Source: an uncultured Eggerthella sp.
GTDB lineage: Bacteria; Actinomycetota; Coriobacteriia; Coriobacteriales; Eggerthellaceae
Reading direction: 5' to 3'
Assembly: GCA_900540345.1 (NCBI GenBank)
Contig: UQFK01000004.1
Span: 1 to 64,000, forward strand
DNA: 64,000 nt
The notes beneath the pieces are model-generated. The model did no database searches and was not told the origin of the DNA. It was given only the letters and a program-made list of their open reading frames with translations. Positions 26,100-36,000 of this stretch are shown piece by piece. The stretch's first letter is position 1. Each line of letters begins with the position of its first letter. The position numbers and the translations under genes were made by a program.

Positions 26100-27326
26100 A
26101 TGAAACAGATATATCTTGATCACGCATCGACAACCCCTGTCCACACAGAGGTTTTGGAAGCGATGTTGCCCTACTTCACTAAGGAATTCGGAAACCCTTC
26201 TTCTATCTACCCTCTTGGCCAAAACGCCTCCGATGCGGTTGCTGAAGCACGCGATACGCTCGCAGCTCTTATTGGTGCAAAACCGCAGGAGATATTCTTC
26301 ACGAGCGGTGGGACCGAATCTGACAACTGGGCCCTCAAAGGCTTCATGCATGCAAATGCCTCTAAGGGTAAACATCTCATCACCAGCGCGATTGAACATC
26401 ATGCGGTACTCCATACTTGCGAGACGCTTGAACACGAAGGCTTCGAGGTCACCTATCTGCCTGTCGATGAACACGGGCTGGTTAGTGTTGAAGACTTCAA
26501 GGCCGCTATTCGCCCTGACACTATTCTTGCCTCGATCATGTTCGCGAACAACGAGATCGGCACTATCGAGCCGATCGCCGAGCTTGCGAGCGCAGCACAT
26601 GAGGCGAACATCGTCTTCCACACTGATGCGGTTCAGGCATTTGGCCATGAGCCGATCGATGTGAACGAGCTGGGCATCGATCTGCTCTCAGCTTCATCTC
26701 ATAAGATCTATGGCCCCAAAGGTGTCGGGTTGCTCTACGTGCGAAAAGGCATAAAGCTACAGAATCTCTTGGATGGCGGTCAGCAGGAACGCGGCAAGCG
26801 CGGTTCGACCGAGAACGTGCCAGGAATCATCGGATTTGCAAAAGCTGCTGAGCTCGCACAAGCAGATCTTCTGCCTGAGCGCGACCGTCAACGCGCACTG
26901 CGCGATCATGCCATCAAGCGCATCCTTTCCGAGATTCCCGATGCGAAACTGAACGGATCGTGGGAAGATCGCCTCGCCAACAATGTGAACTTCTCCTTTG
27001 AGTTCATCGAAGGAGAAGGCATGCTCTTGCAGCTAGCTGCTCGAGGTATTTGCGTTTCTTCTGGATCAGCTTGCACTTCTGGTTCGCTCGATCCAAGCCA
27101 TGTGCTGCTCGCGATCGGCCTCCCTCACGAGATCGCACACGGCTCCCTGCGCCTGACCATCGGGAAATCCACTACGCAAGAAGACATCGATTTCACCGTT
27201 GACTCATTGAAGGGTACGCTTGAGAACCTCCGTATGATGAGCCCCCTCTATGAGGATTACAAACAAGGCAAAGTCGATTCTGTTATCAAGCGCTTTGCAG
27301 CAAACGGCTTTCCCTATACAAACTAA
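26100..27326 (+). CDS. nifS: Cysteine desulfurase (NifS/IscS type)
   Basis: A 408-residue PLP enzyme that removes sulfur from cysteine and passes it as persulfide for Fe-S cluster assembly. Motifs: YLDHASTTPVHTEVLEAM at the start, FTSGGTESDNWALKG near residue 76, FHTDAVQAFGH (PLP Asp), LSASSHKIYGPKGVGLL (Schiff-base Lys near 203), and CVSSGSACTSGSLDPSHVL, where the Cys near residue 325 is the active-site thiol in the long flexible loop of IscS/NifS. It is the first gene of an operon with the scaffold gene 26 bases downstream, under an Rrf2-type operator. Confidence 0.96.
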   Translation: MKQIYLDHASTTPVHTEVLEAMLPYFTKEFGNPSSIYPLGQNASDAVAEARDTLAALIGAKPQEIFFTSGGTESDNWALKGFMHANASKGKHLITSAIEHHAVLHTCETLEHEGFEVTYLPVDEHGLVSVEDFKAAIRPDTILASIMFANNEIGTIEPIAELASAAHEANIVFHTDAVQAFGHEPIDVNELGIDLLSASSHKIYGPKGVGLLYVRKGIKLQNLLDGGQQERGKRGSTENVPGIIGFAKAAELAQADLLPERDRQRALRDHAIKRILSEIPDAKLNGSWEDRLANNVNFSFEFIEGEGMLLQLAARGICVSSGSACTSGSLDPSHVLLAIGLPHEIAHGSLRLTIGKSTTQEDIDFTVDSLKGTLENLRMMSPLYEDYKQGKVDSVIKRFAANGFPYTN

Positions 27327-27352
27327 CTCCCGAAAAGAAGGAGATACCGATC

Positions 27353-27787
27353 ATGGCAATGAATTATTCAGAAAAAGTAATGGATCATTTCACCAATCCA
27401 CGTAACGTTGGAGAGATTGAAGACGCAAGTGGTTGTGGAACCGTAGGCAACGCGGTATGCGGTGACATCATGCGCGTCTATCTCGACATCGACGAGAACA
27501 ACGTCATCCAAGATGCAAAATTCAAAACCTTTGGTTGCGGCGCCGCTATCGCAACAAGCTCGATGGCAACTGTACTCGTAAAGGGCAAAACAGTCCAGGA
27601 AGCGCTTGAGGTCACGAACAAAGCAGTGATGGAGGCTCTCGATGGATTGCCTCCTGTGAAAGTTCACTGTTCGCTTCTTGCCGAAGAGGCGATCCATGCA
27701 GCACTGTGGGATTACGCAGAGAAAAACGGCCTTAAGATCGAAGGGCTTGAAAAACCTGTCGATGATATCTCAGAGCATCACCACTAA
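27353..27787 (+). CDS. iscU: Fe-S cluster assembly scaffold (IscU/NifU N-terminal type)
   Basis: A 144-residue scaffold on which [2Fe-2S]/[4Fe-4S] clusters are built from sulfur delivered by NifS. The three cluster cysteines are in GNAVCGDIM, FGCGAAIATSS and VHCSLLAEEAI; the Asp two residues after the first Cys, which promotes cluster release, is present. The sequence ends with a His-containing tail (DDISEHHH). AAGGAGA precedes the ATG. It follows nifS by 26 bases and ends 17 bases before the convergent DUF389 gene. No hscA/hscB or ferredoxin genes follow. Confidence 0.95.
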   Translation: MAMNYSEKVMDHFTNPRNVGEIEDASGCGTVGNAVCGDIMRVYLDIDENNVIQDAKFKTFGCGAAIATSSMATVLVKGKTVQEALEVTNKAVMEALDGLPPVKVHCSLLAEEAIHAALWDYAEKNGLKIEGLEKPVDDISEHHH

Positions 27788-27804
27788 TTCCTTTCGGAAC
27801 GGGG

Positions 27805-28797
27805 TCAACTGATCCTTCTCTCTTCGAGGACAATGACCCCGATCTGATCCATCTCAACACCCTGATCCGCAAGATCGGTCTTGAACGTTTCGAGCGACGG
27901 CTCTTCACCCATACCTGCGATCGTCACGGTCAGATCATCGTTTTGGATCTTAATATCGCTCAGTTCGTAGTCGCTTCCTGCAAGCCATTCATGCGCAATA
28001 TCGTGAACCTTGCGCTGATCGTCATTGTCTTTCACGATGCTCGCACTAGTGAGCACGAGAGGAATACTAATGATGATAAGTCCGACTACCACTGATGCAT
28101 ACCATGCTATACGGCTCTTCTTCTCGCTTTTCGTGCGCTCTTTCGTCGCAACGCCAAGCGCGAGAAAGATGATGAGACATGCGATCTGGATCGCAAAGTA
28201 ATTCGTCATGAAAAGAAGAAATGCTCCGAGCGCGCCTTGCCAATCGCACGCATACAACGCCACCCCCACAACACTAAGCGGCGGCATCAGCGATACTGCG
28301 ATCGCAACACCAGGGATTGCAGTCGGAATATCCTCGCGCACAAGCGCAATAGCTGCGATGATACCTGAAGCAAAAGCGACCACCAGATCAATAAGCCCTG
28401 GTGAAGTTCTCGTATTAACCTGAGCATTAGATGCAAGATCTATTGGGACAGGAATGAAAGCAACAACGATCAATGAAGTGCCAACCCCGACCACGATCGC
28501 CGCTAGGGTCATGAGAAGCGTGCGCAACGTAGCGAGCTTGTCACCACGCATTGCAGCGAGCATCGAACCGATAATGGGCGACATGATAGGAGAGATGAGC
28601 ATCGCACCGATAACGACCGCGCTTGAGTTTGCGGCGATACCGGCTGTTGCAATGATCGCCGAGATGACAAGTGACCAAAAATATGACGAATAAGCAGCGC
28701 CATCATTAAGCGCAACATACGTTGAACGTTCTGCCTCTTCAACGTCATCGATCGAGACGGGTCCTCCTGCGATCAGTCTTTCAAATACGCCTCTCAC
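27805..28797 (-). CDS. DUF389 (TIGR00341) membrane protein
   Basis: A 330-residue protein with an N-terminal cytoplasmic segment, six to seven helices (about residues 35-255) and a small C-terminal alpha/beta domain. The signatures SSAVVIGAMLISPIMSPIIG near residue 58 and AIPGVAIAVSLMPPLSVVGVAL near 160 define the family. It has been proposed as a transporter or hydrophobic-domain protein of unknown function. GTG start with GAGGGAG upstream. Convergent with iscU. Confidence 0.92.
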   Translation of the reverse strand: MRGVFERLIAGGPVSIDDVEEAERSTYVALNDGAAYSSYFWSLVISAIIATAGIAANSSAVVIGAMLISPIMSPIIGSMLAAMRGDKLATLRTLLMTLAAIVVGVGTSLIVVAFIPVPIDLASNAQVNTRTSPGLIDLVVAFASGIIAAIALVREDIPTAIPGVAIAVSLMPPLSVVGVALYACDWQGALGAFLLFMTNYFAIQIACLIIFLALGVATKERTKSEKKSRIAWYASVVVGLIIISIPLVLTSASIVKDNDDQRKVHDIAHEWLAGSDYELSDIKIQNDDLTVTIAGMGEEPSLETFKTDLADQGVEMDQIGVIVLEERRIS

Positions 28798-29007
28798 AAC
28801 ATTTCTCCCTCGTTAGTTCGACTCATCATCCTAGCTGAACAACTTTAATATGAGTCGTTCTTTCGTTTGATTTACGCATGCTTCTTAGTCTACAGGTTCA
28901 CGCCGCTCCGTTCATTCTTCTTGCTGCCGACAAAATCGATTCGCCGGTAGTGGAAAGAAGGCAAAACGGCTATTGTGGGGTGATATGGTCTTGATAGGAT
29001 GCGAACC

Positions 29008-29889
29008 GTGAACCGAACGTTTTTGAATTCTCTATTGATCTTCATTGCTGGCGCAAGCTATGGATTAATTGTTCCTGTTGTTAAAGGCGCTGGTGAGATC
29101 GGTATTTATCCGAGCACATTCCTTCCGTTGCAATACCTCGTTGCCTTTCTGGTCTGCCTTGCGATCATGCTTGTACGACGCATGAAATGGGCCTCTCCGA
29201 AGCGATTGATCCCTCTAGCGCTCTTGGGTTTTTGCACCGGTGGAACCTCGATCTGCTACTATTCTGCAGTTACCCTTCTCCCCTCTTCTGCGGCACTCAC
29301 GTTGCTCTTCCAATATATCTGGATAAGCGTCCTTATCGAGTGCCTTCATAAAAAAGCACTTCCCGCCCGATCGACGATCATCGCTATAGTAGTGGTGCTT
29401 ATTGGAACGCTCTTTGCCACTGGGCTTCTGGATGGAAATTTGAACGCGCTCGATCCGGTTGGCGTTCTCTTCGGTTTTGGCTCGGCTCTTTTTTATGCAC
29501 TCTTCCTCTATTATTCAGGCATCATCGGAGCAGGCCAATCAACGATTCTCAAAACAGCCATGCTCGCACTCGGGGGCTTGATCTTCACCTCGATCGTATC
29601 TCCAAGTGCTTTTACCACCTCACTTCCTGATCCATCTACCTGGCCTTATGCTATAGGGCTTGCGATCTTGGGAATCTTGTTCCCTGTTTCTCTCATTAAT
29701 TTTGCAAGCCCAAAGCTCACCACAGGAATGGTCTCGATCATGGCCTCGAGCGAGTTGCCTGTCGGGATTCTTGCCGCTTGGGCACTCGTAGGCGATGTTC
29801 CCTCTCCACTCGTCTTGTTCGGAGCATTGCTCGTTCTTGTCGGCATCGTTATCAAGCAAATACCTGAGCTCAAGAAACAAACCCGCTGA
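29008..29889 (+). CDS. DMT/EamA family transporter
   Basis: A 293-residue member of the drug/metabolite transporter superfamily with ten helices in two EamA repeats (FIAGASYGLIVPVVKGAGE near residue 8; GVLFGFGSALFYALFLYYSG near 150). Substrates are typically amino acids, nucleosides or drugs, exported with protons. I take GTG 29008 as start since AGGA is correctly spaced; ATG 28999 adds three residues. The C-terminal segment reads IKQIPELKKQ. Monocistronic. Confidence 0.88.
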   Translation: MNRTFLNSLLIFIAGASYGLIVPVVKGAGEIGIYPSTFLPLQYLVAFLVCLAIMLVRRMKWASPKRLIPLALLGFCTGGTSICYYSAVTLLPSSAALTLLFQYIWISVLIECLHKKALPARSTIIAIVVVLIGTLFATGLLDGNLNALDPVGVLFGFGSALFYALFLYYSGIIGAGQSTILKTAMLALGGLIFTSIVSPSAFTTSLPDPSTWPYAIGLAILGILFPVSLINFASPKLTTGMVSIMASSELPVGILAAWALVGDVPSPLVLFGALLVLVGIVIKQIPELKKQTR

Positions 29890-30016
29890 AGAGGTAGTGT
29901 CTTTCGGCGCTTGTCAGCTCTTTGTAACGAAAAGCCAACAATCCTAACAAAATAACAACCTTCTCCCCTGTTCAAACTCAAAACAACTAGGATTTTTTCA
30001 GGCTTATGGATTCAAC

Positions 30017-30135
30017 CCAGAGGATCTTTATCGATCTTCTGGAGTGGGATCGGGTTCATGCGAGCACATCCTGGAACGGATCACGTCTTTTGCTGTGATC
30101 GCACGAACCCTCCTGAATGATCGAGAGACAGGAGG
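30017..30135 (+). ncRNA. Structured leader with SD-sequestering stem (riboswitch- or thermosensor-like candidate)
   Basis: Three hairpins are stacked before the start codon at 30140. First, CCAGAGGATC/GATCTTCTGG (30017-30042). Second, GGGTTCATGCGAGCAC (30052-30067) with GTGATCGCACGAACCC (30095-30110), two mismatches in 16. Third, CCTCCTG (30109-30115) with CAGGAGG (30129-30135), which hides the ribosome binding site. The second and third stems share bases 30109-30110, so they compete. This is the layout of translational control, but it matches no riboswitch class I remember. Confidence 0.45.
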
Positions 30136-30139
30136 AAGT

Positions 30140-31300
30140 ATGTTATTCGACGTTTATGGTCCGAATGCCTTATACCAGTGGCTGGGTTTAGGTCTTGTGC
30201 TGCTTGCGCTCATCTTGCTCAATGAGTTTGCACGACGCACGAAAGCAGGCGGCATCATCATGTTCTTCGGTGTCGCAGGCGCAATGACCGTCTATTGTGT
30301 TGTAGTTACGATCAGCGCAGGTATGGGTGCAGATTGGGCGCTTACTAATCCAACCCACACCGATATGAACAGCTGGTTTCATTATGCGAAAGTCTACGCA
30401 GCACTCGCAGGCTGCATCGGCTTCATGATGCTGAAGTATAGCTGGGGCAAACTTGGACGCTCACATTGGTTCAAGGTGTTCCCCTTCGTTATCGTTGCGA
30501 TCAATATCCTCATCGCTGTTGCAAGCGACTTTGAGAGCGCGATCCGAGCATTCGGAACCACCTGGGTCACCACGGAAGGCGTTACGCTTAACGGCGGCTG
30601 GCACAATGTCATCAATGGCGTTGCTGGTCTTTTGAATATCGCCTGTATGACCGGCTGGCTTGGCATCTATATTTCGAAGAAGCGCCAAGATATGATCTGG
30701 GCTGACATGACCTGGGTATTCATTATTTCCTACGACCTCTGGAACTTCTGCTACACCTACAATTGCCTCCCGACCCATTCTTGGTACTGCGGTATCGCAC
30801 TACTGGTCGCGCCTACCATCGCAGGCCTCATTTGGAACAAGGGCGGATGGATTCAGAACCGTGCGTTCACCTTGGCAATATGGTGCATGTTCTGTCAGCT
30901 CGTTCCAATGTTCGCAAATGATTCCATCTTTGCGGTTCAGTCGGTAAACAATCCAAACGTGAACTTGGTCGTTTCCCTTATCGCTTTAGTTGCGAATATC
31001 GCGGCACTATCTTACATCGTATATCGCGCGAAGAAACTGCATGTCAATCCTTACAAGCAGGAAGTGTTCGTTGGTACGAAGGAATATCGCGAGGCTATGG
31101 CACGTCGTGCTTCTACCGATTACCTGCTCGAGACCATGCCAAAGAAAGCGACGGCTGGCGAGATCGCCGAGATGGTTGCATACAACGAGCTGCCCGTCGA
31201 AGGAACTGTTGGCTTCGTCTATGTTGCAAAGGACAATGCGGGCGATGTTGCGGTTGAAGTCGAAAAGACCGAAATAAACGATACGCCCAAACGGGAATAA
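30140..31300 (+). CDS. Uncharacterised multi-pass membrane protein (DUF5692-like)
   Basis: A 386-residue protein with about ten hydrophobic helices between residues 10 and 300 and a cytoplasmic tail ending in an acidic stretch. Trp/Tyr-rich features include DMTWVFIISYDLWNFCYTYN near residue 195 and LPTHSWYCGIALLVAP near 216. I have a weak memory of this family as DUF5692, common in Coriobacteriia; no activity is known. ATG 30140 is fixed by GGAGG at 30131-30135; the longer frame from 30044 runs through the structured leader and is rejected. A strong terminator follows. Confidence 0.8.
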   Translation: MLFDVYGPNALYQWLGLGLVLLALILLNEFARRTKAGGIIMFFGVAGAMTVYCVVVTISAGMGADWALTNPTHTDMNSWFHYAKVYAALAGCIGFMMLKYSWGKLGRSHWFKVFPFVIVAINILIAVASDFESAIRAFGTTWVTTEGVTLNGGWHNVINGVAGLLNIACMTGWLGIYISKKRQDMIWADMTWVFIISYDLWNFCYTYNCLPTHSWYCGIALLVAPTIAGLIWNKGGWIQNRAFTLAIWCMFCQLVPMFANDSIFAVQSVNNPNVNLVVSLIALVANIAALSYIVYRAKKLHVNPYKQEVFVGTKEYREAMARRASTDYLLETMPKKATAGEIAEMVAYNELPVEGTVGFVYVAKDNAGDVAVEVEKTEINDTPKRE

Positions 31301-31436
31301 CGTTTGAAGGAACTGCGCGGAGTGCAGCGAGCAGTTCACGCAAGACGAGCGCTCAAGATACGAGCAATAGCTAAATTAGCCGTATCGAGCCGAATGGACA
31401 ACATCAAGCTGGATTCGATGCGTCAAACTAACTCGG

Positions 31437-31472
31437 AAAGAAAGGCGGCCCTATGGTCGCCTTTCTTTTTTG
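31437..31472 (+). terminator. Strong Rho-independent terminator
   Basis: AAAGAAAGGCGGCC (31437-31450) pairs with GGTCGCCTTTCTTT (31455-31468) with one G-U, loop CTAT, followed by T residues. It ends the transcript of the 386-residue membrane protein. Confidence 0.9.
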
Positions 31473-31477
31473 GCCAT

Positions 31478-31592
31478 CAAATATGCTTGCTTTTCTTTAT
31501 TGATTACGCCTGCTCTCTGCCTTCCTTCATGCCTGATCGTCTTTATCCATCACATCTGTTCGCCTTCATCCATCACGCCTGTTCACTTCTGT
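31478..31592 (+). repeat. Five degenerate 23-bp tandem repeats
   Basis: Five consecutive 23-base units start at 31478, 31501, 31524, 31547 and 31570. They share a ...CATCATGCCTGTTC...TTTAT-like core (ATGC/ACGC, then CTG, then pyrimidines). Adjacent units differ at several positions. The period is not a multiple of three, so no protein repeat is implied. Located in the 621-base gap before the HAD gene. Confidence 0.6.
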
Positions 31593-31599
31593 CTTTCAT

Positions 31600-31920
31600 C
31601 TCTTTTCTCCGTTTTCTTTCGCACTCTTGCAGTAGTTTCGGCATTTTTTGCAAGAGATTTTCGGATGTATGCACAATCTCGACTAAGTTCGATTCAAAAG
31701 CGCTTGTTCTGGAGGGTTTTGAATGCAAGATGTACATACGAACGCAAAAGCGAAGCACATCATGCTACGAATCGCTCGATTCGTATGATTCATCTTCTTC
31801 AAACGTGCATACAAACGCAAATTTCTAGCAAAAATTTGCGTTTTCACTGCAATAATGACAACAAGAGAAGGAAAAAGAAGAAAACCTGGCAGCAAGACCT
31901 TAGAAACAGAAAGGATCATT
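31600..31920. other. Gene-free AT-rich stretch with palindromes and a possible dispersed element
   Basis: No convincing gene. It contains CGCAAATTTCTAGC..AAATTTGCG (31817-31840), a near-palindrome, and CGAATCG-CT-CGATTCG (31768-31783). The minus-strand segment around 31625-31685 (CATCCG...TTGCAAAAAATGCC...ACTAC) resembles plus-strand bases 49705-49750. Open frames here have no family character. Confidence 0.4.
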
Positions 31921-31921
31921 C

Positions 31922-32572
31922 ATGCGCGATGTCCAAGGATTGTTGTTCGATGGCGACGGAACGCTCATCGATACCTATGATATGATCCTGCAGTCGATGC
32001 ACCACACGCTAAATGATGGCGAGAAAATGAATCTCTCTGACGCTGAATTGATGATAGGCGTTGGCACGCCTCTGCCCGATCAGATGCTCCACTTCACCAA
32101 AGGTGATATTCCACGTGCAGAACGACTCGTTGATGAATATCGCGCACACAATGACTCTATCCACGACGCAGGCATCCGCGCATTCGATGGTACCGCAGCA
32201 GTGCTTGAACGTTTTCATGCGGCGCGGATTCCCCTTGGCGTTGTCACCTCGAAGCGTCATAAACTAGCTGAACGCGGCTTCAAACTAACAGGTCTTTTTG
32301 ATTTCTTTAATGTATTCATCTGCTCAGATGACTGGCCTGAGCATAAACCTAAGCCAGGACCGATCCTTCACGCGAGCGAACTGCTTGGCATCGCTCCTGA
32401 ACGATGCCTCTACATCGGCGATAGCCCCTACGACATTCAGGCAGGCAATGCTGCTGGCTGCCGCACCGTAGCAGTAACCTGGGGCATGTTCTCGCCTGAA
32501 ACGCTTGCCGCCGAGCACCCAACATTCATGATCGATTCGCTTGCTGAACTTGCCGATATGCTGGGCGTTTAG
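31922..32572 (+). CDS. HAD family phosphatase (Gph/PpaX-like)
   Basis: A 216-residue haloacid dehalogenase-type phosphatase with a helical cap. Motif I is LLFDGDGTLIDTYD (nucleophile Asp and general acid Asp, near residues 9-11), motif II GVVTSKRHK, motif III KPKPGP, motif IV YIGDSPYDIQAGNAAG. Family members act on phosphoglycolate or pyrophosphate. Note the first motif has FDGDGT rather than FDLDGT. AAAGGATC precedes the ATG. It is followed after 27 bases by a TfoX-like gene. Confidence 0.9.
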   Translation: MRDVQGLLFDGDGTLIDTYDMILQSMHHTLNDGEKMNLSDAELMIGVGTPLPDQMLHFTKGDIPRAERLVDEYRAHNDSIHDAGIRAFDGTAAVLERFHAARIPLGVVTSKRHKLAERGFKLTGLFDFFNVFICSDDWPEHKPKPGPILHASELLGIAPERCLYIGDSPYDIQAGNAAGCRTVAVTWGMFSPETLAAEHPTFMIDSLAELADMLGV

Positions 32573-32599
32573 TACGTATTCTCACCTGAAGGAAACACG

Positions 32600-32911
32600 A
32601 TGGCCTCTTCCAAAGAACACATTGGCTACGTTATCGAACAACTGAATATCGCAACGGGCGGAAACATATCATCCCGCGCGATGATGGGAGAATGCGTGGT
32701 CTATTATCGCAACAAGGTGGCCGGCGGCATCTACGACGATCGCTTACTCGTGAAGAGGACGAAGGCTTCGCAAAACCTCCTTGCACATGCGCCGCTTGAA
32801 ATTCCCTACCAGGGCGCAAAAAAGATGCTCAAAATCGAGAACTTCGAAGATCATGCATTCATCGCAAAGCTCTTCGAGATGATGTATCCCGAGCTTCCCG
32901 CTCGAAAATAG
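32600..32911 (+). CDS. TfoX/Sxy N-terminal domain protein
   Basis: A 103-residue protein matching the stand-alone TfoX N-terminal domain: SSRAMMGECVVYYRNKVAGG near residue 24, then DDRLLVKRTKASQNLL and the terminal EMMYPELPARK. In gamma-proteobacteria the full-length protein regulates competence; the short form is widespread with unknown function. GAAGGAAAC precedes the ATG. Likely co-transcribed with the HAD gene. Confidence 0.85.
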   Translation: MASSKEHIGYVIEQLNIATGGNISSRAMMGECVVYYRNKVAGGIYDDRLLVKRTKASQNLLAHAPLEIPYQGAKKMLKIENFEDHAFIAKLFEMMYPELPARK

Positions 32912-32973
32912 CGCGCTCTAACGCGTTGAGATATTTGTGCGTGTTTCACCCTTGCAACCAAGGTGGCAGCAAA

Positions 32974-33008
32974 AACCAGAGCCAAGCACGCTGTGCCTGG
33001 CCCTGGTT
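32974..33008. terminator. Bidirectional terminator-like hairpin
   Basis: AACCAG (32974-32979) pairs with CTGGTT (33003-33008), and inside GCCA with TGGC and GCAC with GTGC, with single-base bulges. It lies between the convergent TfoX-like and surface-protein genes and is flanked by AAAA and CGTTTG. Confidence 0.5.
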
Positions 33009-33044
33009 CGTTTGATCAGCGTATCTTGCAAGATCAAGCGCTCT

Positions 33045-36000
33045 TTACTTCTGGCCAGCCTGTCTCCGACGGACAACCAACGTAATGCCTGCTAGCGCAA
33101 CGAATGCCGCGATCACAAAAGGAATCCATGTAAGATCGTTTGACGTTGCGTTCTCAGCAGCATCACCTGCTAGCGGATTTTCGTCATCAGTAACGAGAGA
33201 GTCAGCTGCCGTGAACGCCTCGGGGGTCGTTTCGTCGTCCGATGCCTCACTCGCTTCATCCGTCACTTCATCGATCTCATCCACTGTTTGCTGATTGGAA
33301 GCAGAACGTGTACTGTTTCCAAAAGTCGCTGCACTGGAAGCTCCCGTTGCAGGACGCACTGCACTACTTGTATTGCCCGTAGTGCCAGAACCCTCCGAGG
33401 TGCCAGCGTTATCCGATGAAGTATCAGATGGCGCTGCTGGCTGATCGATGTCGGCCGGATCGTCAGGGGCAGAAGGTACGACCGGCTCTGTCGGCTCAGT
33501 AGGATCCACTGGATCATCAGGATCTACCGGAACAGCAGGCTCTTCAACCTCATCCTCCCAGAACTGACCATCAGTGATCACATTACCTGCATCGATCAAC
33601 GCCTGTCGAGCATCCAGCAAATCTTGTGCCTCAGGCTCTTCGCTTGCAAGCAGATCATTGGCAGCGCTTAACGCTTCCTGGAAAGCAGCCCAACCTTCCA
33701 CCTGGCCATACGTTGTTTCATCAAGCTCTTCAGCAGCCTTGATCACCTTATCGAGCGCCAAAAGCGCTTGGAACACCTCATGCTCCTCTTCGATATCGCC
33801 GATCAATTCATCGAGCGTGTAATAACGATTGTATTCTGTCACGATGGCCTTATGATCGATTCGAATCTCTTGTGCTTGCATCGCATCGAGGAACTTGTCC
33901 AGGAGCGATTCGCTGAAACCGCACATGAGCATGAACTCAGTACTCGGAGCAGTCCCGTCCCAAGAGGCGTTCTCATCCTTTTCAAAATTGCTCAGGCCCG
34001 CCAGATATCCAATGGTCTGGTTCAGGTCTTTCGCCTCTACTGTTTCGACTGTTACTCCAAGATCTGAAAGGATGGATCGCACATGGACACCGCGCGCAGT
34101 GTCTTCACCTAAGTTGTAGAGCAACACCTTCACGGGCGCGAGCTGCTCTCCTTCTTCAAGCACAGGAATAGATGCCGACACATAATCGACCTCTTCGCCT
34201 TCCCATTCGACATGGGGTAAGCGCAATTTGATGAACAAGCGCTTACCTGGCTCAAGATCGATCCAGTCATAGAGCTTCACTTCAAGCTCGCCCCGTGTTA
34301 CCTGACCAAGCGTAGAGTTCACCTGGGCAACACGACGAGTCGCATAGCTGTTCTCCCAAAGCTCTTTTTCCTCTATTTCCTCATCAGAGTAGGCCGCGGA
34401 AACCTGATAGATGCTCACATCACAATAAAAACCCTCCATGCCTTCATACTCGTCTGCATAATCGACCGAAATAGGAATACTCGTTGCTCCCACTTGAACA
34501 GCAGAGGTACCGAATGCCACATAGGGTGTTCCCCAATCAGGAGAAGCTTCAACGCTCATCACAGCCGAGCGAGCCTCAACCCCTCCAGCTTGCAAAACGA
34601 TCTGGAGCTTGTCGCCTGCTGCGATCTTTCCTGTCCCCATGTAGAGAGACCAAGCGGCCTGCGAACGATAGAGCGTGCCGCTCGTAAGCTTGACCGCACT
34701 ACCTGCTGCGAGCGCCTCATCAAGCGTGTCTTCCGTGAAGCGATAGAGCGTATAGGTTGCTTCATCAGCAGGATCAAAGGTAAGCGAAGCTCCAAGCGTG
34801 GTCATGCCTGCCGTCACCTTTTTCGAGGTGATAGTAGCTACTGGCTTCTGCTTCTCAGGAGGCGCTGCTACAGAAACAGCCTCTGAGATGTATTCTTGTG
34901 AACCCCCTCCGCCATACAGCGTAAGAACGGCCACGAGCTTGCCACCAGATTTGAGCTTATCATCACCAAAAACGATACGCTGACTGTTCTCCTGCGCAGT
35001 AATGATCTCAGAATAGATCTGATCTTCCGTCGTCCAACTGTCACCTTCGTAACTATAGAGGGTTAGTCGTCCGACCTTTTCCTGATCATAATTCGCTTGC
35101 ACCCACACATCGCTTCGGTCAGAAGTGATCTCTGAAGTAACGATCTTCACTGTTGGCTCGACCACAACCGTGCCGGCTTGAACGATCGGAAGCTTGTTTC
35201 CTACCAGATACTGGGTAGTATCTGCCTCTGCGTCATACTTATAAAGATGGACCATCACGCTCTGGCCGACCTTAAGGCGATTATCGGGGATCTGAAGCGT
35301 ATAGGTTCCTGCCCCTGTAAAGGTCGTTTGGACCAGTTGAGAACGGGTGTCGGGATCGTCTTCTGAAGCCGATCCCACAGTTGCGATCAGGCGACCCCCT
35401 TCAAAGGCTGCGCAGCCCGAAACATTAACCGTAAGCGATCCCGCATCAACAGAGACTGAGTTGCCCTCAAGGATCACCTCATCCTTCGACGCATCGGCCA
35501 CCGTGATCGAGTCGCTGAAAAAATCAAGGTCGAGATCGTTATTTATGACGCGAAGGTAGAGCTTTTGACCAGCCGCGAGCGAAACATTGCTCAAATCGAA
35601 TTCAATCTCACCTTGTTCTTGCATATACTTGCCAACAACAATCGAACTTAGATCCGTATCGGTCGCACCATTCGCATTCGCCTTCTTCAATTGCACCGCG
35701 TTAAGCTGCAGATCTGCAAACGCAGGATCGGTCAGGTGAACAGCCACGGTAAGCGAGGTGCTCTCAGTGGTCACGTTTGATTTGAATTCAACGCTCACTG
35801 GATCTTTCTTCACAACCACACTGACTTCGGACTGCGCAATAGAGTTTCCACCTGAAAGCACAAAGGCAACAACGCGATCCCCCTCTTCGAGCGACACGCC
35901 CGCATTGAGGTTCACGTCAGCACGACCAGCAGCCACGTTGAACGCCATCCCTATCGGCGTACCCTTGTCTGAGGCAATCTGCTCACCATCTGCAAACTTC

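Noticed and set aside
31304..31985. Protein-coding frames in the 31.3-31.9 kb gap
   Set aside because: They begin before or within the terminator and tandem repeats, have no ribosome binding site and read as low-complexity Ser/Phe/His sequence.
33340..33360. LPXTG-type sortase signal (RPATG) in the surface protein
   Set aside because: It lies about 75 residues before the terminal helix, too far for a sorting signal.
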